Assembly: GCA_034401795.1 (NCBI GenBank)
Contig: CM067370.1
Coordinates: 50,441,914-50,505,913, forward strand
DNA: 64,000 nt
Origin: Chaetoderma sp. LZ-2023a
Lineage: Eukaryota > Mollusca > Caudofoveata > Chaetodermatida > Chaetodermatidae
Direction: 5' to 3'
The translations under genes and the position numbers were made by a program. Shown one piece after another: positions 43,450 to 55,487 of this stretch (positions within the stretch are counted from its first letter, which is position 1; the number at the start of each line of letters is the position of its first letter). Below the pieces are notes generated by a model, which worked only from the letters and a program-made list of their open reading frames with translations, was not told the origin of the DNA and did no database searches.

Positions 43450-44870
43450 TTCTGGTGACTGGGTGCAAGTATGAGAATAGCATGCCATGATGGTGAGTGT
43501 TTTCCAGAGTCTAGTAGGTTTCTATACTCTTCTTTTTGATATTCTGCTTAAAGTACTGTAGCTTTATGATGTCTGTGCGTGTGCTTGTGTTTGTATTATT
43601 CCATAACTGAATTGCTTTATGAGGGTTTTTGTTGTGCTGCTTTTGTTTGGTGGTGTGTTGGATGGAGGTTATTTCTTGTTCTTGTGTTGTGAGGATGCAA
43701 TTGTGTATTGAGCATAAAAATGTTAGATAAGGATGAGGGTAAGTTGCCATTGTGGAAGTCCCTTAAGATTGTGTATAGTTGGAGCCCTTCTATGTCCTCA
43801 AGTTTTAAGACCTTTTCTGATTTAAAGATATCCTGGCCACCTGCTGTTTGTGAAAATAGTTTAATAGATTGCTTTTGCAGAGATTTTAGTTTTTTTAGTC
43901 TAGCTTGAGATGTATTAGTCCAGATAGCATTGCAGTAGGTGATGTGAGGAAGTATCATTGTGCAGTACAGGTTTTTAATAATATTAGGTGTTAGATAGGG
44001 TTTCAGTCTGCGAATGATGCCAATGCTTTTTGCTACCCTGGTAGTAATAATTTCAATATGCTTCTCCCGTGTTAAATTTCTGTCCAGATATACTCCTAAA
44101 AACTTAGCATATTGTGCTTCTTGAATTATCTGGTTGTCGATATAGAGGTTTGGGAGAGCTATTTCTTTTAGTTTCTTAGATTTTGTGAATAGTATATAAT
44201 TAGTTTTTGAAACATTTAAGGACAATTTGTTTACTTTAAACCAGTCTATTAATTTCGCCATTTCATTATTAACATTTTTGTATAGAATTTCTATATCCTT
44301 GTGGCTGCAGAAAGCATTTGTGTCATCTGCAAAAAGTATTAGTGAGAGATGTTTGCAGACTTTGGGTATGTCATTCATATATAGGAGAAACAGCAGGGGG
44401 CCCAAGAACTGAACCTTGGGGAACACCACAAACTATATTTTTGTATTCAGAGATAGCCCCATTGAATTGTACACACTGTTCCCTGCTTGACAGGTAACTC
44501 TGTATCCAGTTCAATGCAGTACCTCTTATTCCATAGTATGCAAGCTTTTGCAGTAAAATTGTATGATCAATTGTATCGAAGGCTTTGGAAAGATCCAAGA
44601 ATACACCTAGCATATGTTCATTATTCTCAAGGGAGGTTGATAATTTTTCTATCATATCCACAATGGCAAGCATAGTAGAGTGTTTTTCTCTGAAACCATA
44701 TTGAAAAGGATATATGATTGAGTTTTTGTTTAGATATTTAGTAATTCTACTAAAATACAGCTTTTCTAAGAGTTTTGAGAAAAGTGGAAGTACCGAGACT
44801 GGCCGATAATTAGTAAAGTCAGATACATCTTTAGCTTTGTATATGGGTATTTAGCCTTATTTAATGTGGC
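43450..44870 (-). pseudogene. LINE RT fragment (CR1/jockey group), 5'-truncated
   Basis: Minus strand: NYRPVSVLPLFSKLLEK near 44800, QYGFREKHSTMLAIVDMI (44700), GVFLDLSKAFDTIDH (first catalytic Asp), CGVPQGSVLGPP (44420), LILFADDTNAF (44340), KTNYILFTKSKK, GVYLDRNLTREKHIE, then the C-terminal ITYCNAIWTNTS and a His/Thr-rich tail to about 43.51 kb. Two long open frames (44673-44371 and 44429-43617) overlap by a single frameshift near 44400, so the copy is fairly young. It ends in (TAA)n. Family possibly shared with the endonuclease piece at 31.85 kb. Confidence 0.85.
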
Positions 44871-45954
44871 TGCTATCTTAACTAGATGCTGCTATCTAAC
44901 CTAAAGTGAGCCGATATATCCAACTGGAGATCTATTGTCCATTAACTTTAAGGACTAAGGTGCTTTCGAGGGTCATGTGATTTCGAGGGTACATACTTTT
45001 AACGTTCTCACATGTGTGTCGTTTAGGTGATGTCAACAAATCATGTGTCTCTAAATAGATACAGTAGTTTTACACCACAAGTGTAAATTTAAAAAAGATG
45101 CGTTTGGAACAAGTTATTATTTTATGCATTTTGATGTCATTGTGGTGAAAAACATGTATTTTTTTACTATTACCTTTTTGACCCATTATAAAAATACTGA
45201 TAACTCGTAAGGAAATGATACAAATCAATCCAGTTTTTGCGTACAACGACCTCTGCCAGTTACTGTCCTGAGTAGCAAAGCAGATTTGTTGTCATAGCAA
45301 TAATTTATTTCTCCAGAAGAAGCGTGGAACTGGCAAGGGGTGCTTATGTAGTTTTCAGATCTAGATTGATTTTTCTCTACCCGCAATGGCGATTCAAACA
45401 GGCCCTAGTTGCCACATACGATATAAATTTAAATAATTTTTTTCTATTTTCCTGTAGGCAAAACACTTATGTTCATTTTCAATACCACTGTTACCAATTT
45501 CCAAAAGAAAAACTGAAGGATTTTAACTTTTTTAATGTTTTGGCTGAAATTTTCTGCTACACAGTTGTCATGAAAAGCGAAATATAACCTGATCTGGATT
45601 TACAACTATAGATTAATTTCTGTGTTTGTATCAGACCCGTTCATGGCATTAAGGTTGGTGACAGACTCCTTTGCTCAAATCATAAAAATGACATCAATTC
45701 ACAGCTTCACTTGAGTTGAAATTACGCGATTACATCACCCTTGAAAACACTTGATGCAATACTGAGATTGCATCTGTAGACCAGGTAGGGGATATTTTTA
45801 CGCAGTAAGTTTATTTTAGGGTTTATTTTTATTTTTATGCATGTTTTATATCAGCGAATGTTTGCTAGTTAGGAAATGAACAAAATTTGTTGATAAAATT
45901 CCTACTCTTATATTAAATCAGCGAAAATGTGCTTACACCCTCGGAACCCCATTA
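44871..45954. other. Unassigned AT-rich stretch
   Basis: No gene recognised; the 87-codon frame at 45324-45587 has no domain and AT-driven composition. Confidence 0.3.
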
Positions 45955-47205
45955 TCCGATGATACAGATTTACAATTGCTCAAAGTGATGGATAAGTGGA
46001 CTAGTATCTGGAATAGAGGAGGCTCGATTGACACCATTTACATGGATTTCATGAAGGCATTTGATACAGTACCCCATCGTCGTCTACTAGGTAAATTAGA
46101 AAGGTATGGTATTAGTGGGAAGATAATTGCATGGATAAGAATTTTTCTGACAGGTCGAACGCAAAAGGTGGTGGTGAAAGGGATTGATTCAAGAAGCAGA
46201 GATGATACTAGTGGAATCCCTCAGGGTAGTGTACTAGGGCCAAAACTATTTGTCGTTTATGTAAATGACTTAACAGCTATGGTTAATTCGACAGTGTATC
46301 TGTTGGCAGATGACACAAAGCTTTACAGAGAGATAAAGAGCACAATTGATGAGAAAGAGCTGCTGAAGGACATTGGCACGTTGCAGAAATGGTCAGATAC
46401 TTGGCTACTGTGATTTCACCCTAATAAGTTTAAACTCATGACCATGTCAAGTGGGAAGCAAGGTGAGGATAAAGGCAAGAAATACCACCTATCCAACCAA
46501 GCAATGAGAAGATGATACTGGAAGCAGTAAACAAAGAGAAGGATATAGGTGTGGTGGTGGACCAATGTCTTACATTCAGGCACCACATACAAGCACAGGT
46601 CAACAAGGCATATGGTATTATGGGTCTGATTCGAAGAAGTTTCATGTATTTAGATGAGGATATGTTTATGTACCTATTCAAGGCACTAGTGACGCCCCAT
46701 CTCGAGTATGTGGTTAGTGTCTGGAGCCCACAGTTAAAAAATGATGTTATGGCATTGGAAAATGTACAACAGAGGGAAACCGGGCAGGTACCATCTCTAA
46801 AGGAAATGGACTATCCAAACAGACTGAGAAAGTTGGGGTTACCAACACATAAGTATAGAAGATTGAGTGTTTAAGATATTAAAAGGGATATACGACAGTC
46901 AAATCACTGCAGACATGCTGGAGCTGGCAACCTTCAAGGGGTCACAGCTTAAAGCTAGAAAAGAAGAGGTCCAGACTAGATTAAAAAAAATATGCATTTA
47001 CAAACAGATTGGTGGAAATGTGGAATGGTTTACCGGAAGAACTAATAAATGCTGAAACCGTGTTTGCATTTGAGGTGGTTGGATGCTTTTTGGCAGAGTC
47101 TAGAGGTAAAATATGACTATAAGTCGCCAGGAAGTCACATGAAAGGGAAGTTTGCGCTAAATAAAAATGAAGATGTGGACGAAGAGGCAATAAATGCATG
47201 AATCA
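45955..47205 (+). pseudogene. CR1-like LINE RT fragment
   Basis: Plus strand, starting within RT at about DTDLQLLKVMDKW: SIDTIYMDFMKAFDTVPHRR, IPQGSVLGPKLFVVYVND, YLLADDTKLY, then an in-frame TGA at 46411 and FHPNKFK, a frameshift near 46470, EKDIGVVVDQCLTF, PHLEYVVSVWSPQL, and the C-terminal LRKLGLPTHKYRR, VFKILKGIYDSQ and YAFTNRLVEMWNGLPEELIN (the last in a third frame). Same group as the minus-strand tails at 38.2, 41.3 and 48.4 kb. 5'-truncated, with at least three breaks. No clear tail is seen near 47.2 kb. Confidence 0.85.
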
Positions 47206-47314
47206 TAATACCATCCTAAGATTAGAGCGAGTACTCGGCTCTAAATATTCTGGACTCGGAAATTGCTATATATCATCATTGCACGATGGGAACTGAATGT
47301 TCCCGTACCCGTTT

Positions 47315-47432
47315 GATAACCAACTCCCGTTAGCGCATAAGATTACACAGCGCCTCCAATCGCAAAAGAGCCAGATAACCAACTCCCATTAGCGCATAAG
47401 ATCACACAGCGCCTCCAAAAGCAAAAGAGCCA
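47315..47432. repeat. 59-bp tandem duplication
   Basis: Two direct copies beginning GATAACCAACTCCCGTTAGC (47315) and GATAACCAACTCCCATTAGC (47374), differing at only a few bases, so the duplication is recent. Confidence 0.9.
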
Positions 47433-48269
47433 TTACATTCTATTTCTGTCACATGATTTCTATATTTTCAAGGAGTCATTTTATGCCAAAATTAGGTTGA
47501 TTTTGATGTAATAAATAATCTTTATTGAAGATACACGATATTTAGGCGGTCCTATTTAATAATTTCTCTTCCACCATAATAATTTTTAGGCATACAGTAA
47601 ACATAGCGCTGAGTGATGGTAATTTTTGATACCAATTTTCGATTTTTTAAAGGTACGTTTTTCTAAATTTAACAGTGTTATACTTGAATACAAGAGTTTT
47701 TTGGGTGGATTTTGGTCAAATTTGGGACAGCGTCCTATATTCGAGGTCGGCCTTTAGTCGAGAAATGACGGTATATATCTTACCCAAAAAAAATTTAAGA
47801 AAAAAAATGTTCTCTAATAATAGGATTTTAGATTGCTCTTATTCAACTACTCCACCTAACCCTACTGTCCCTAGTGTGCTGTTTTATTTTGTATTTGTTT
47901 ATCCTATTCCACGCCAGTTAATAATTGATTTTGTTTGTTTATTTTGCTTTCTCTTGTAATTATCTGGTTTTATCTATTACCACTTCTGTGGGTGCTCCTA
48001 TCTAGAGGAGGATAATTAATATGAAATAACATAACATATATGCAAAATGATGGTCAAATGTTGTGCTTAACAATAACGTCCCCCCATTTCCATATGGATC
48101 TGATGACGTAACGGGGGCCTTTCAGATTTACCACACCAACATTAGGACTCTTGTGGGTTGCTGCCGACTGGAAATTTCAAAACACGAAAACGGGTCCGAT
48201 CACAGGTATTACAGTCAACTTTCTTATAATATCCTACATATTCATATATACATACATACCGTATGTTGT
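47433..48269. other. Unassigned stretch
   Basis: No gene. The segment GGACAGCGTCCTATATTCGA to TCGAGAAATGACGGTATA (about 47728-47776) has the look of a DNA-transposon end, but no partner end was found. Confidence 0.3.
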
Positions 48270-48845
48270 TTCTAGATGAAAGGCTGTGCCTGTGAGTCCA
48301 GATCCTGGGCATCAATACTTATTAGCAAAACTGCTGCATTGTGTCTCAAAGCAGCTATCTCCAGAGGTGCCTCGAAATTGTAGATGATTTCCTGGTTCGA
48401 CCATTGCCTGTCAAATTGTGTTTTGAAAGCCTTCGCTGTCGGTGCTTTTACTACTTCCTAATGCAGAGTTTTCCATGGTTCAGCAACCCGGATGCAGAAA
48501 CGTTTCTGTCTGGGTCTGGTCTTTAGGTTGTGTCCTCTGGTAGCACTGGACTCCCTGAGTGATATGTGCGGGCACACCTCATGATCGTACACACCTGTAC
48601 ATCTTGTACGTCTCGATCATATCGCCTCTGAGCATGTAGAATGTCAACAATGGTAGCTGCAGTTTCTTTAACCTCTCCTCGTAGCTCATGTTCTTAAACC
48701 CAGAGATTAGTTTAGTCACCCTTCTCTGTACACGTTCAATGCTGACTATGACTTCCTCAGTGGGTGCCATGCTGCATTTGCATACTCACGGTGTGGTCTC
48801 ACAAGTACCTTGTAAGCCGGTTGAAGCTATCTGAGTCTAGGTAGA
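48270..48845 (-). pseudogene. CR1-like LINE, C-terminal end only
   Basis: Minus strand: MAPTEEVIVSIERVQRRVTK and MSYEERLKKLQLPLLTFYML in an open 63-codon frame (48770-48579), RGDMIETYKMY, then in another frame ATRGHNLKTRPRQKRFC and VAEPWKTLH. Conserved post-RT tail of CR1/L2-like ORF2, with a frameshift near 48590. 5'-truncated. Confidence 0.8.
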
Positions 48846-48949
48846 CAATCGTTCGCTGGATCATTTAAAAGTTTTACTACCAAAGGTAGAAAAGGTTACC
48901 AATCAGCGTGATTGATGCCTTGGTGAAAATCATGCTATTCGTCAAGAAA

Positions 48950-49930
48950 ATGTTTAACTTCTTCAAGAAGCTTGATAGCGCTTATTTGTCCTGGCGCGAA
49001 CTTGAGTGTGAGTTTGAGTCTGGATGCCAAGACACAGTTTGGGCCTTCCTTTTATACTTTTCAGATGCGGCTACACAAAGGGGTGTGACCGCAGTTGAAT
49101 TTGTAGCCGGAATAAACATTTTGTAGCCAGATTATGGCTGGTGTAGCCAGATTTTCAAGTTATGTAGAGTAAATAATCCTCTTCTACAATGTGGTTGTAA
49201 GAGAGAGGTAGAAAGGGATCCTCCCTTCCAGGCCGAAGAAGATTTCCTGGAAGGCAGGATTGTCTCGGCGGAGGATCCCTTTCTACCCGTATTACAACCA
49301 CATTGTAGAAGAGGATTATTTACTGCCGACAACCTCCTCGGAATACTCAACGATATGGACTAAGGTAAGTAACACACACACCTGTGTTTAAAGACTGTAA
49401 ACTTATCTAAATAGGATCCTTAAAAATACAACCCTGTGTACTATTTTTCCTCTGATGTGTAAAACCAAACTTGTTACAAAACGCTATGAGTTTGGATCTC
49501 ACTGGAATGAGCACTCACACTTAGCTCTCAATTGCCAAATCCATTCCTCCTATAACTTTTCAAATCATTATGACTGCATGAATTTTTTTTATAAGAATGA
49601 ACATTCCTATTCTAAGATGGTTTTCATTGCCATAATAGACTATCTAGCCACCGCCTTGAGTCCCACCATAAAGCAAACTAGCTTTATAATAGGACAAAAA
49701 AGTCTAAATAGCTAAACATATCCGGCTACACAAAGCCAAAAAATTACCACCGGCTACATGAATATAGCAATCCGGCTACACCTCTCAAGTCTCTATGAAT
49801 TCTGGCTACACTAGCCATCCATTCCAGCTACACACCTAATCCGGCTACGGGAACAACTAATCCCGGCTACATAACTTGAAAATCCAGCTATCAAGCTTCT
49901 TGAAGCAACAACATGCAATTCATACAACGT
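48950..49930. repeat. Inverted-repeat region with a recurrent CCGGCTACA motif
   Basis: Outer arms CTTCAAGAAGCTTGATAGC (48961-48979) and GCTATCAAGCTTCTTGAAG (49886-49905), and inner arms TAGCCAGATTTTCAAGTTAT (from 49144) and ATAACTTGAAAATCCAGCTA (49870-49889), are inverted copies. TGTAGCCGG or its variants occur three times on the left (49102, 49122, 49142) and the complementary CCGGCTACA at least seven times on the right (49722-49870) at 20-31 bp spacing. A young hairpin (49168-49324) lies directly beside the left inner arm. No protein is encoded. The nature of the element is unknown. Confidence 0.6.
49168..49324. repeat. Near-perfect 157-bp hairpin
   Basis: Left arm 49168-49224 (AGTAAATAATCCTCTTCTAC...) and right arm 49270-49324 are complementary over about 55 bp, apart from a short indel and mismatch patch near the middle (GAGAGA against TACG). 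The 45-bp loop holds a second perfect 9-bp stem CCTTCCAGG/CCTGGAAGG. The high arm identity implies recent origin or selection for folding. A 72-codon frame on the minus strand simply reflects the palindrome. Confidence 0.9.
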
Positions 49931-49934
49931 CTCA

Positions 49935-50035
49935 ACCTATTAAACATTAAAGACGGGCTTAATCGAATCATTCATGACGTCCTGATTATGATGTCAGCAT
50001 ACACATCGCGTAGTTGATTATGATGTCATATGATT
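49935..50035. repeat. D-type repeat, partial
   Basis: ATTAAAGACGGGCTTAATCG, TCATTCATGACG and GATTATGATGTCATATGATT match 50808-50900 and, inverted, 62385-62495. Confidence 0.65.
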
Positions 50036-50454
50036 GAGTGAGGATCACTTAATATGTCACTTGCTTTGGGCCTTGACTAAATATTTTATATTAGTGTGAC
50101 AGATGATAGATTTATAAGAGATTATTATAAGATGCTAGCTTGAATTTCATTCGCTTTCAAGGTTCTAAGTTTGTGCTTCCAAGGGAGGAAACTCCTTGCA
50201 GTTTGTGTTACAAGCTAATTTGTAGGGGTGTGCCAATATACTGGAAAACAGGTATATTGCAATATTTTTGTGGGAATTTACTGTTTTTCAATATGGAAAT
50301 GATCGGGTATATTGCAAAAAATTGTATGCATTTAACTGGACTAATTAGCTTGTTTCCTTTCTTGAGGCATTTGACACAAATCTACTAGAGTATTGCTTAG
50401 CCAGAAAGAAATTTCAGGCTTCAGCTTTCTTGTTTCTGCACAGTGGCATTAACT

Positions 50455-50910
50455 GTCCACATGCTGAGTTTCTGCAGACTACATCTCCCATGGAGGTTAA
50501 CTCTGGATCTGCTGAATATTTTAACTATGTTTTGAACAATTTGACTGAATAGTGAATCTTAATGGACAATGGACCTTTCCAGTTTTAGCTCTGCCCGGCC
50601 TATCTCTAGCTAAGCTCACCCACACTGCGCCCTTGTTTGGATGGATTGATCCCTGACTCAATTTCCTGAAAACTATACAGGTCAGCTGTTGAATATTTTG
50701 AAACTGAAACTTTTGCAACAGCGCCTAGTCGAATTAGTTTCAAAATATTCAACAGCATGTTTATTAAAGAGTTCAGACATACAGTTCATACAAAGTGTTG
50801 TACTATTAAGCGTTAAAGACGGACTAAATCGAGTCATTCATGCCATACTTGATTATGACATCATCCTACACGTCACATAGTTGATTATGACATCATATGA
50901 TGGATGGATA
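50455..50910 (-). mobile_element. D-type element with central C hairpin
   Basis: In this copy the order is CTAGCTAAGCTCACCC (50610), GATTGATCCCTGACTC, GAAAACTATACAGGTCAGC, then the palindrome GTTGAATATTTTGAAAC (50687-50703) ... GTTTCAAAATATTCAAC (50738-50754), then TTAAGCGTTAAAGACGGACT and TTGATTATGACATCATATGA. The copy at 62.34-62.73 kb has the same parts in inverse order and orientation, proving an interspersed element of about 320-450 bp. No coding potential. No terminal duplication is visible. Confidence 0.7.
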
Positions 50911-52375
50911 AATTGGAAAGGACAATTATCATCCTCCTCTTTCCGACAATATATTTCATAATCTATGGTGGTGTGTTCTACATTATCTTTACCATATAAG
51001 AGTGTAACAATCAGTGCAGTGTAATTGCATCATCAGATCATCATGCTACACATGCTTAAATACACAGAATGTTACATTGCATGTATTTTATATGATAAAG
51101 CTACATGTAAAGTAGAATCCCACAACTGATTTTCTTCCATTCTGGTCAGCGGTGTCCAGAGCTCTAGTTAAGATTTTCGGTAATTTGGTATTTACTCATT
51201 AATATTTTTTTAATTGGGTATCCTTTCAGTTTATTGGTCAGATTTTTTATAATTGTTTTTTTTACATATTTATTTGAGGACATGTTTTTATACATGTATA
51301 TTATTATAAATAAAACCGATGAAATTAAATCCATAAATTAGAATACTCTGTATTATTAACTTGCTTGTTATTATTTTTACATCATACGCTCAGCCCACAG
51401 GGTTCCAAGCTGAGACTGAGATCATAGTCAATACTAATAATTACTGACTAATGAGACAATATTTATGAATACCCTAAATACAGCCTCTCCCCCAAAGAAA
51501 AAACCACCCACCATACCCAAAAAAACAAAAAGATGACGATCTTACATATTATGCCACTCTAACCCTCAAATTTATTCACAAAAATATAAATTTTCAAATA
51601 GAAAATGTCCATTTGCAGAAATAAAGGCGATTAACATATAATTCCAGTGATGAATTTTCAAAAATATTCTGGGTAGGTTAATAGTTTTTACCTCTTATGT
51701 CGATGAGGTTCCCACGTGCCCACCCGCCCTCCCCATCCAAACAACCTCTAAAATTTGAATATCTTACATTATTGAGCTCACAAACACCTCCCTAATGAGC
51801 CAGTTATTCTAGTGGTAAATTTTCAAAAATAGTCCTCATTCCACATAGTTCCATGTGCACACGCTAAATACATGTACTGTTTGTGGTCGGATGTGGTAAT
51901 GTGTGACTTGGAAATGTGTTTACATTTTCCCAAGTCGCAGCATTTGGGAATTCTTAAGCAAAATTTAACTCACTAATAAACATAGTTACATTTCTGTGGA
52001 GAATATTTTCATAACAGCTGTCTAAATTTAACTGATTCAATGTTTGAGATTCGCGAAAACAATAAATTTGTATGATTAAATGATATGTTCGGAGACATAT
52101 TACTCAATCGTGATATTAAGTTCCCGAAATAGGTATGGTTAGCGATGCGAGTGTAACAGTCACTGGGACCCAACCTAAGGTTTGTTGGGTCAATGTTGGC
52201 ATAGATCGTAGTATTTGAATTGATAAATTAATAGAAGAGACTATGATGTATCTACAGCCGCTGCTGATGATACATTTATCTTTCATGTAATATGCATATG
52301 GTACATGTGGATCTATAGTGCGTACTTAGTACCAGTGTTTCTCAAGGCATCTAAATTTTGGAGGTCCCAGGGATG
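50911..52375. other. Unassigned AT-rich stretch with MITE A scraps
   Basis: AATTCCAGTGATGAATTTTC (51651) and CCAGTTATTCTAGTGGTAAA (51800) with AATTTTCAAAAATAGTCC are half-hairpin pieces of MITE A. AAATGTCCATTTGCAG is at 51603. Nothing else recognised. Confidence 0.45.
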
Positions 52376-52377
52376 CC

Positions 52378-52443
52378 ACACCCTGAAATCTGGAGGTCTC
52401 ACCCTGAAACCTTGGGGTCCCATCCTAAAACCTTGGGGTCCAT
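52378..52443. repeat. Short tandem repeat, about 21-bp unit, three copies
   Basis: CACCCTGAAATCTGGAGGTC, CACCCTGAAACCTTGGGGTC and ATCCTAAAACCTTGGGGTCC follow one another directly. Confidence 0.85.
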
Positions 52444-52621
52444 TACAGTTTTTCTCATCCATGCTAACATCAGAAGGTACCATGGACTCGGCTATCAATT
52501 AAGCGGGTCTCATACTAGATCTTGTGGATATTTTTGTGTAAAAGCCTATAAAACTAATATATATTTAATAATCATACAAGATCTTCAGGGGGTCAATGGT
52601 TAGAGGCGCTAATATATTGTT

Positions 52622-54230
52622 AGCTCACCTGGCCGGAAAGGCCAAGTGAGCTTATGCCGTGGCGACCATCCGTCGTGTGTCCATTTCCTTTAAACGACTT
52701 CTTCTCAAGAACCGCTGGACCGATTTCAATTATATTTGGCAGGAAGGGCATAGGGATTCAAGTTTGTTCAAACGAAGCCGACCGACCAATTTGGCCGGTG
52801 GCCATCTTGGATTTCAGCCGATTTTACGAAACATCTTTAAAAATCTCCGAAACCGTTATGGGGATTGATGCAAAACTCATGAAATATGATCTAGGGCAAG
52901 AGTTGAACCAAGTTTGTTCAAGGGAACTTGATTGGTCACATGGTTCAGCGGCCATCTTGGTTGACATAGTTTTGTCGAAAATGACCTCCAGAACCGCTGA
53001 AGGGATCGGGCCGAAATTTGGCAGATGTGATTAGGGACTAAAGGCCATTAAAGTTTGTTGAAGGGAAGTAGATCTGTCAAAAAACATGGCCGTAGCCAGC
53101 CAATCAAAATATAGCATGTTTGGCAGCCATATTGGATTTTTTATTTGATGGATTTTGAAGCTGAAATTGGTTTTATATATGCTCTTGGGTATTCTGTTCT
53201 CAAATTTACAAGTTTTGAAACTGTCGGATGAACGGTTTGGCGGCCATCTTAGATCATTTTCCCGCCGAAAGCTCCCATACTAAAGCAATGGGAAATTTAA
53301 AATGTCCTCTTCTCGAGAACTACTGGCCCGATTTCAATTATATTTGAAGCATCCTTAGGGTGTAGAGATTCAAGTTTGTTCAAATGAAGCCGATCGGCCA
53401 ATTTAGCCCGCGGCCATCTTGGATTTTGGACGATTTTGATAAATGTTTTTAAAAATCTCCGAAATCGCTTGGTCGATTGAAGCAAACCCCATGAAATATG
53501 ATCTCGGGCAAGAGCTGAACCAAGTTTGTTCAATGGAACTGGATTAGTCACATGGTTCGGCGGCCATCTTGGTTGATCTAGTTTTGCCGAAAATGAGTTC
53601 TCCAGAACCGCTGAAAGGATTGGGCCGAAATTTGGCAGATATGATTAGGGACTAAGGGCCATTAAAGTTTGTTCAAGGGAAGTTGATCTGTCAAAAAACA
53701 TGGCCGCCGTGGGCCAGTCACAATATAGCGTGTTTGGCAGCCATATTGGATTTTTTTTTATTTGATGGGTTTGAGGCTGAAATTGGTTTTATATATGTTT
53801 TTGGTTATTCTGATCTCAAATTTGCAATTTTCATAACTGTCGGATAAACGGTTTTGGCGACCATCTTAGATCATTTTCCCGCCAAAGGTTCCCATACTAA
53901 AGCACTGGGAAATTTAAAATGTCTTCTCGAGAATTAATGGGCCGATTTCAATTATATGTGGCTGGAAGCATCCTTAGGGCATAGAGATTCCATTTTGTTC
54001 AAACGAAGTCGATCGGCAAATTTGGCCGGTAGCCATCTTGGATTTCGACCGATTTTTAGAAATGTCTAAAAATCTCAGAAACCGTTTGAGCGATCAATTC
54101 AGACCTCATGAAATATGATCTAGGGCAAGAGCTGACCCAAGTTTGTTCAAGCGAACTTGATTGACCAAATGGTTCAGCGGCCATCTTGGATGACCTTATT
54201 TTCGCGAAAACGACTTCTTCCCCAGACAAG
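52622..54230. repeat. Tandem array, about 610-bp unit, 2.5 copies, with GGCCATCTTGG motif
   Basis: The anchor GGACCGATTTCAAT/GGCCCGATTTCAAT/GGGCCGATTTCAAT recurs at 52717, 53325 and 53938, giving periods of about 609 and 613. Each unit carries further internal repeats: GCGGCCATCTTGG and TTTGTTCAA recur every 100-200 bp. The array is preceded by a perfect-looking stem-loop AGCTCACCTGGCC-GGAAA-GGCCAAGTGAGCT at 52622-52652. Non-coding on both strands. Similar repeats starting with this stem-loop are, from memory, common in marine invertebrate genomes; the name is not known to me. Confidence 0.8.
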
Positions 54231-55070
54231 AATTATGACATGCTCAGGGAGGGCTACATTCACAAGACAGATAATGTAGATGGCTTTAACCACATACACT
54301 TATGTATAGTTTATTCAGAGCACTTCAAGATACTAACTTAAATTTCCTGGAATTACCTTAGATTACATATGCATTGTACCTGGCTTACATTGTGTACATA
54401 AAAAAATTACAGTATTCAACGCGACACACTACACATGGCTGCACACAAATGTCATACAGTGAGATTATATCATCTATAATTTGTCATGTCAATAATATTT
54501 ATCTAAGAGTTCATAAATACATGGAATGTTTTAACAGTTTTGTTTGTACAGACATGACAGATATTTGCCACGTTTGATTTGATTTATAGCACAATACTTA
54601 AAGATAGCCTAAAGCAATAAGAGTAGGAAATATTTAGAAAAATTATTCTGAGCCAACATTTCGTTTGATATTTGTTCACAAAATAATCAGCCTCAGGATA
54701 TTCAATGTCACAACACTTTCTGACATGTCTTAAGATATCTTGAGCTATGTGGCTGGCAGTCATTGCTGACTTAAAGGCAGCAATAACGTGAGCAGTCTGA
54801 GCATTCAATTTCGTTAGCTAACAAATGCATGTAAAATTAGGTAGCTGTGTGTCGTATATGTAGTCAGATCAAGTGTGAAATATATTTCCATAGACAAGTA
54901 GGTCAGCCTAGCACATGCACAATCTGACATGCAGTGAAATTCTTACAATTATCTACTGATTGAACAATTTCAAACATACAATGTATTTCACACTGGATCT
55001 GCATTTTGTAGATCATGTATATGGCAAGGGCCGAACTAATTGTACATTCGTTTATTAGGTAATGAACGCC
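54231..55070. other. Unassigned AT-rich stretch
   Basis: No gene, RNA or repeat recognised; the 67- and 74-codon frames are without domains. Confidence 0.3.
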
Positions 55071-55074
55071 TGGC

Positions 55075-55262
55075 ACTGATTATTCTGAGAAGAATTTGAT
55101 ACGGTTGTTACTGCCTTAGTCAGCGATGACTGCCAATAGAATTGCCCAAAATATCTTCAGAAAGTATTACTATATTGAAAGTCATGCCGCCTGTTTTGAG
55201 AACAATTTGGTTGAAAGTTGTTACAGCAATGATTTTCGGTCAAATCATTTTCAAAATCTTAG
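55075..55262. repeat. Two degenerate C hairpins
   Basis: ACGGTTGTTACTGCCTTAGTCAGC (55101-55124) and TTTTGAGAACAATTTGGTTG with GTTGTTACAGC (55194-55226) followed by TCAAATCATTTTCAAAATCT correspond to the arms and loop of the C palindrome at 62.56 kb. Confidence 0.5.
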
Positions 55263-55487
55263 TTAGTGATCCTTACATTTTCTGCTGATTATTTCAGGAC
55301 CAATTTGAAATATTATTGTTTCTGTTATAGCCAACAAATTTTCATTCAATTTGATATAAAAATATATCTAGCCCAGCAGGTTTCACTTCTACAATAGTCT
55401 TTCGTTTTCATATGAAAGTAGTTTTGATGTATTACATGTAGCTTAGCATTACTGTAGCTTACTGTACTATTATGTAAAATACCGTTA

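Noticed and set aside
49132-49350. 72-codon minus-strand ORF
   Set aside because: Lies across a near-perfect palindrome; no codon evidence.
49722-49889. CRISPR-like array (short repeats with spacers)
   Set aside because: Repeat unit is only 9 bp, spacing varies, copies face both ways in the region, and the genome is animal.
52305-53034. ORFs in the 52.3-53.0 kb repeats
   Set aside because: Open frames come from tandem non-coding repeats; the frames are not kept between repeat units.
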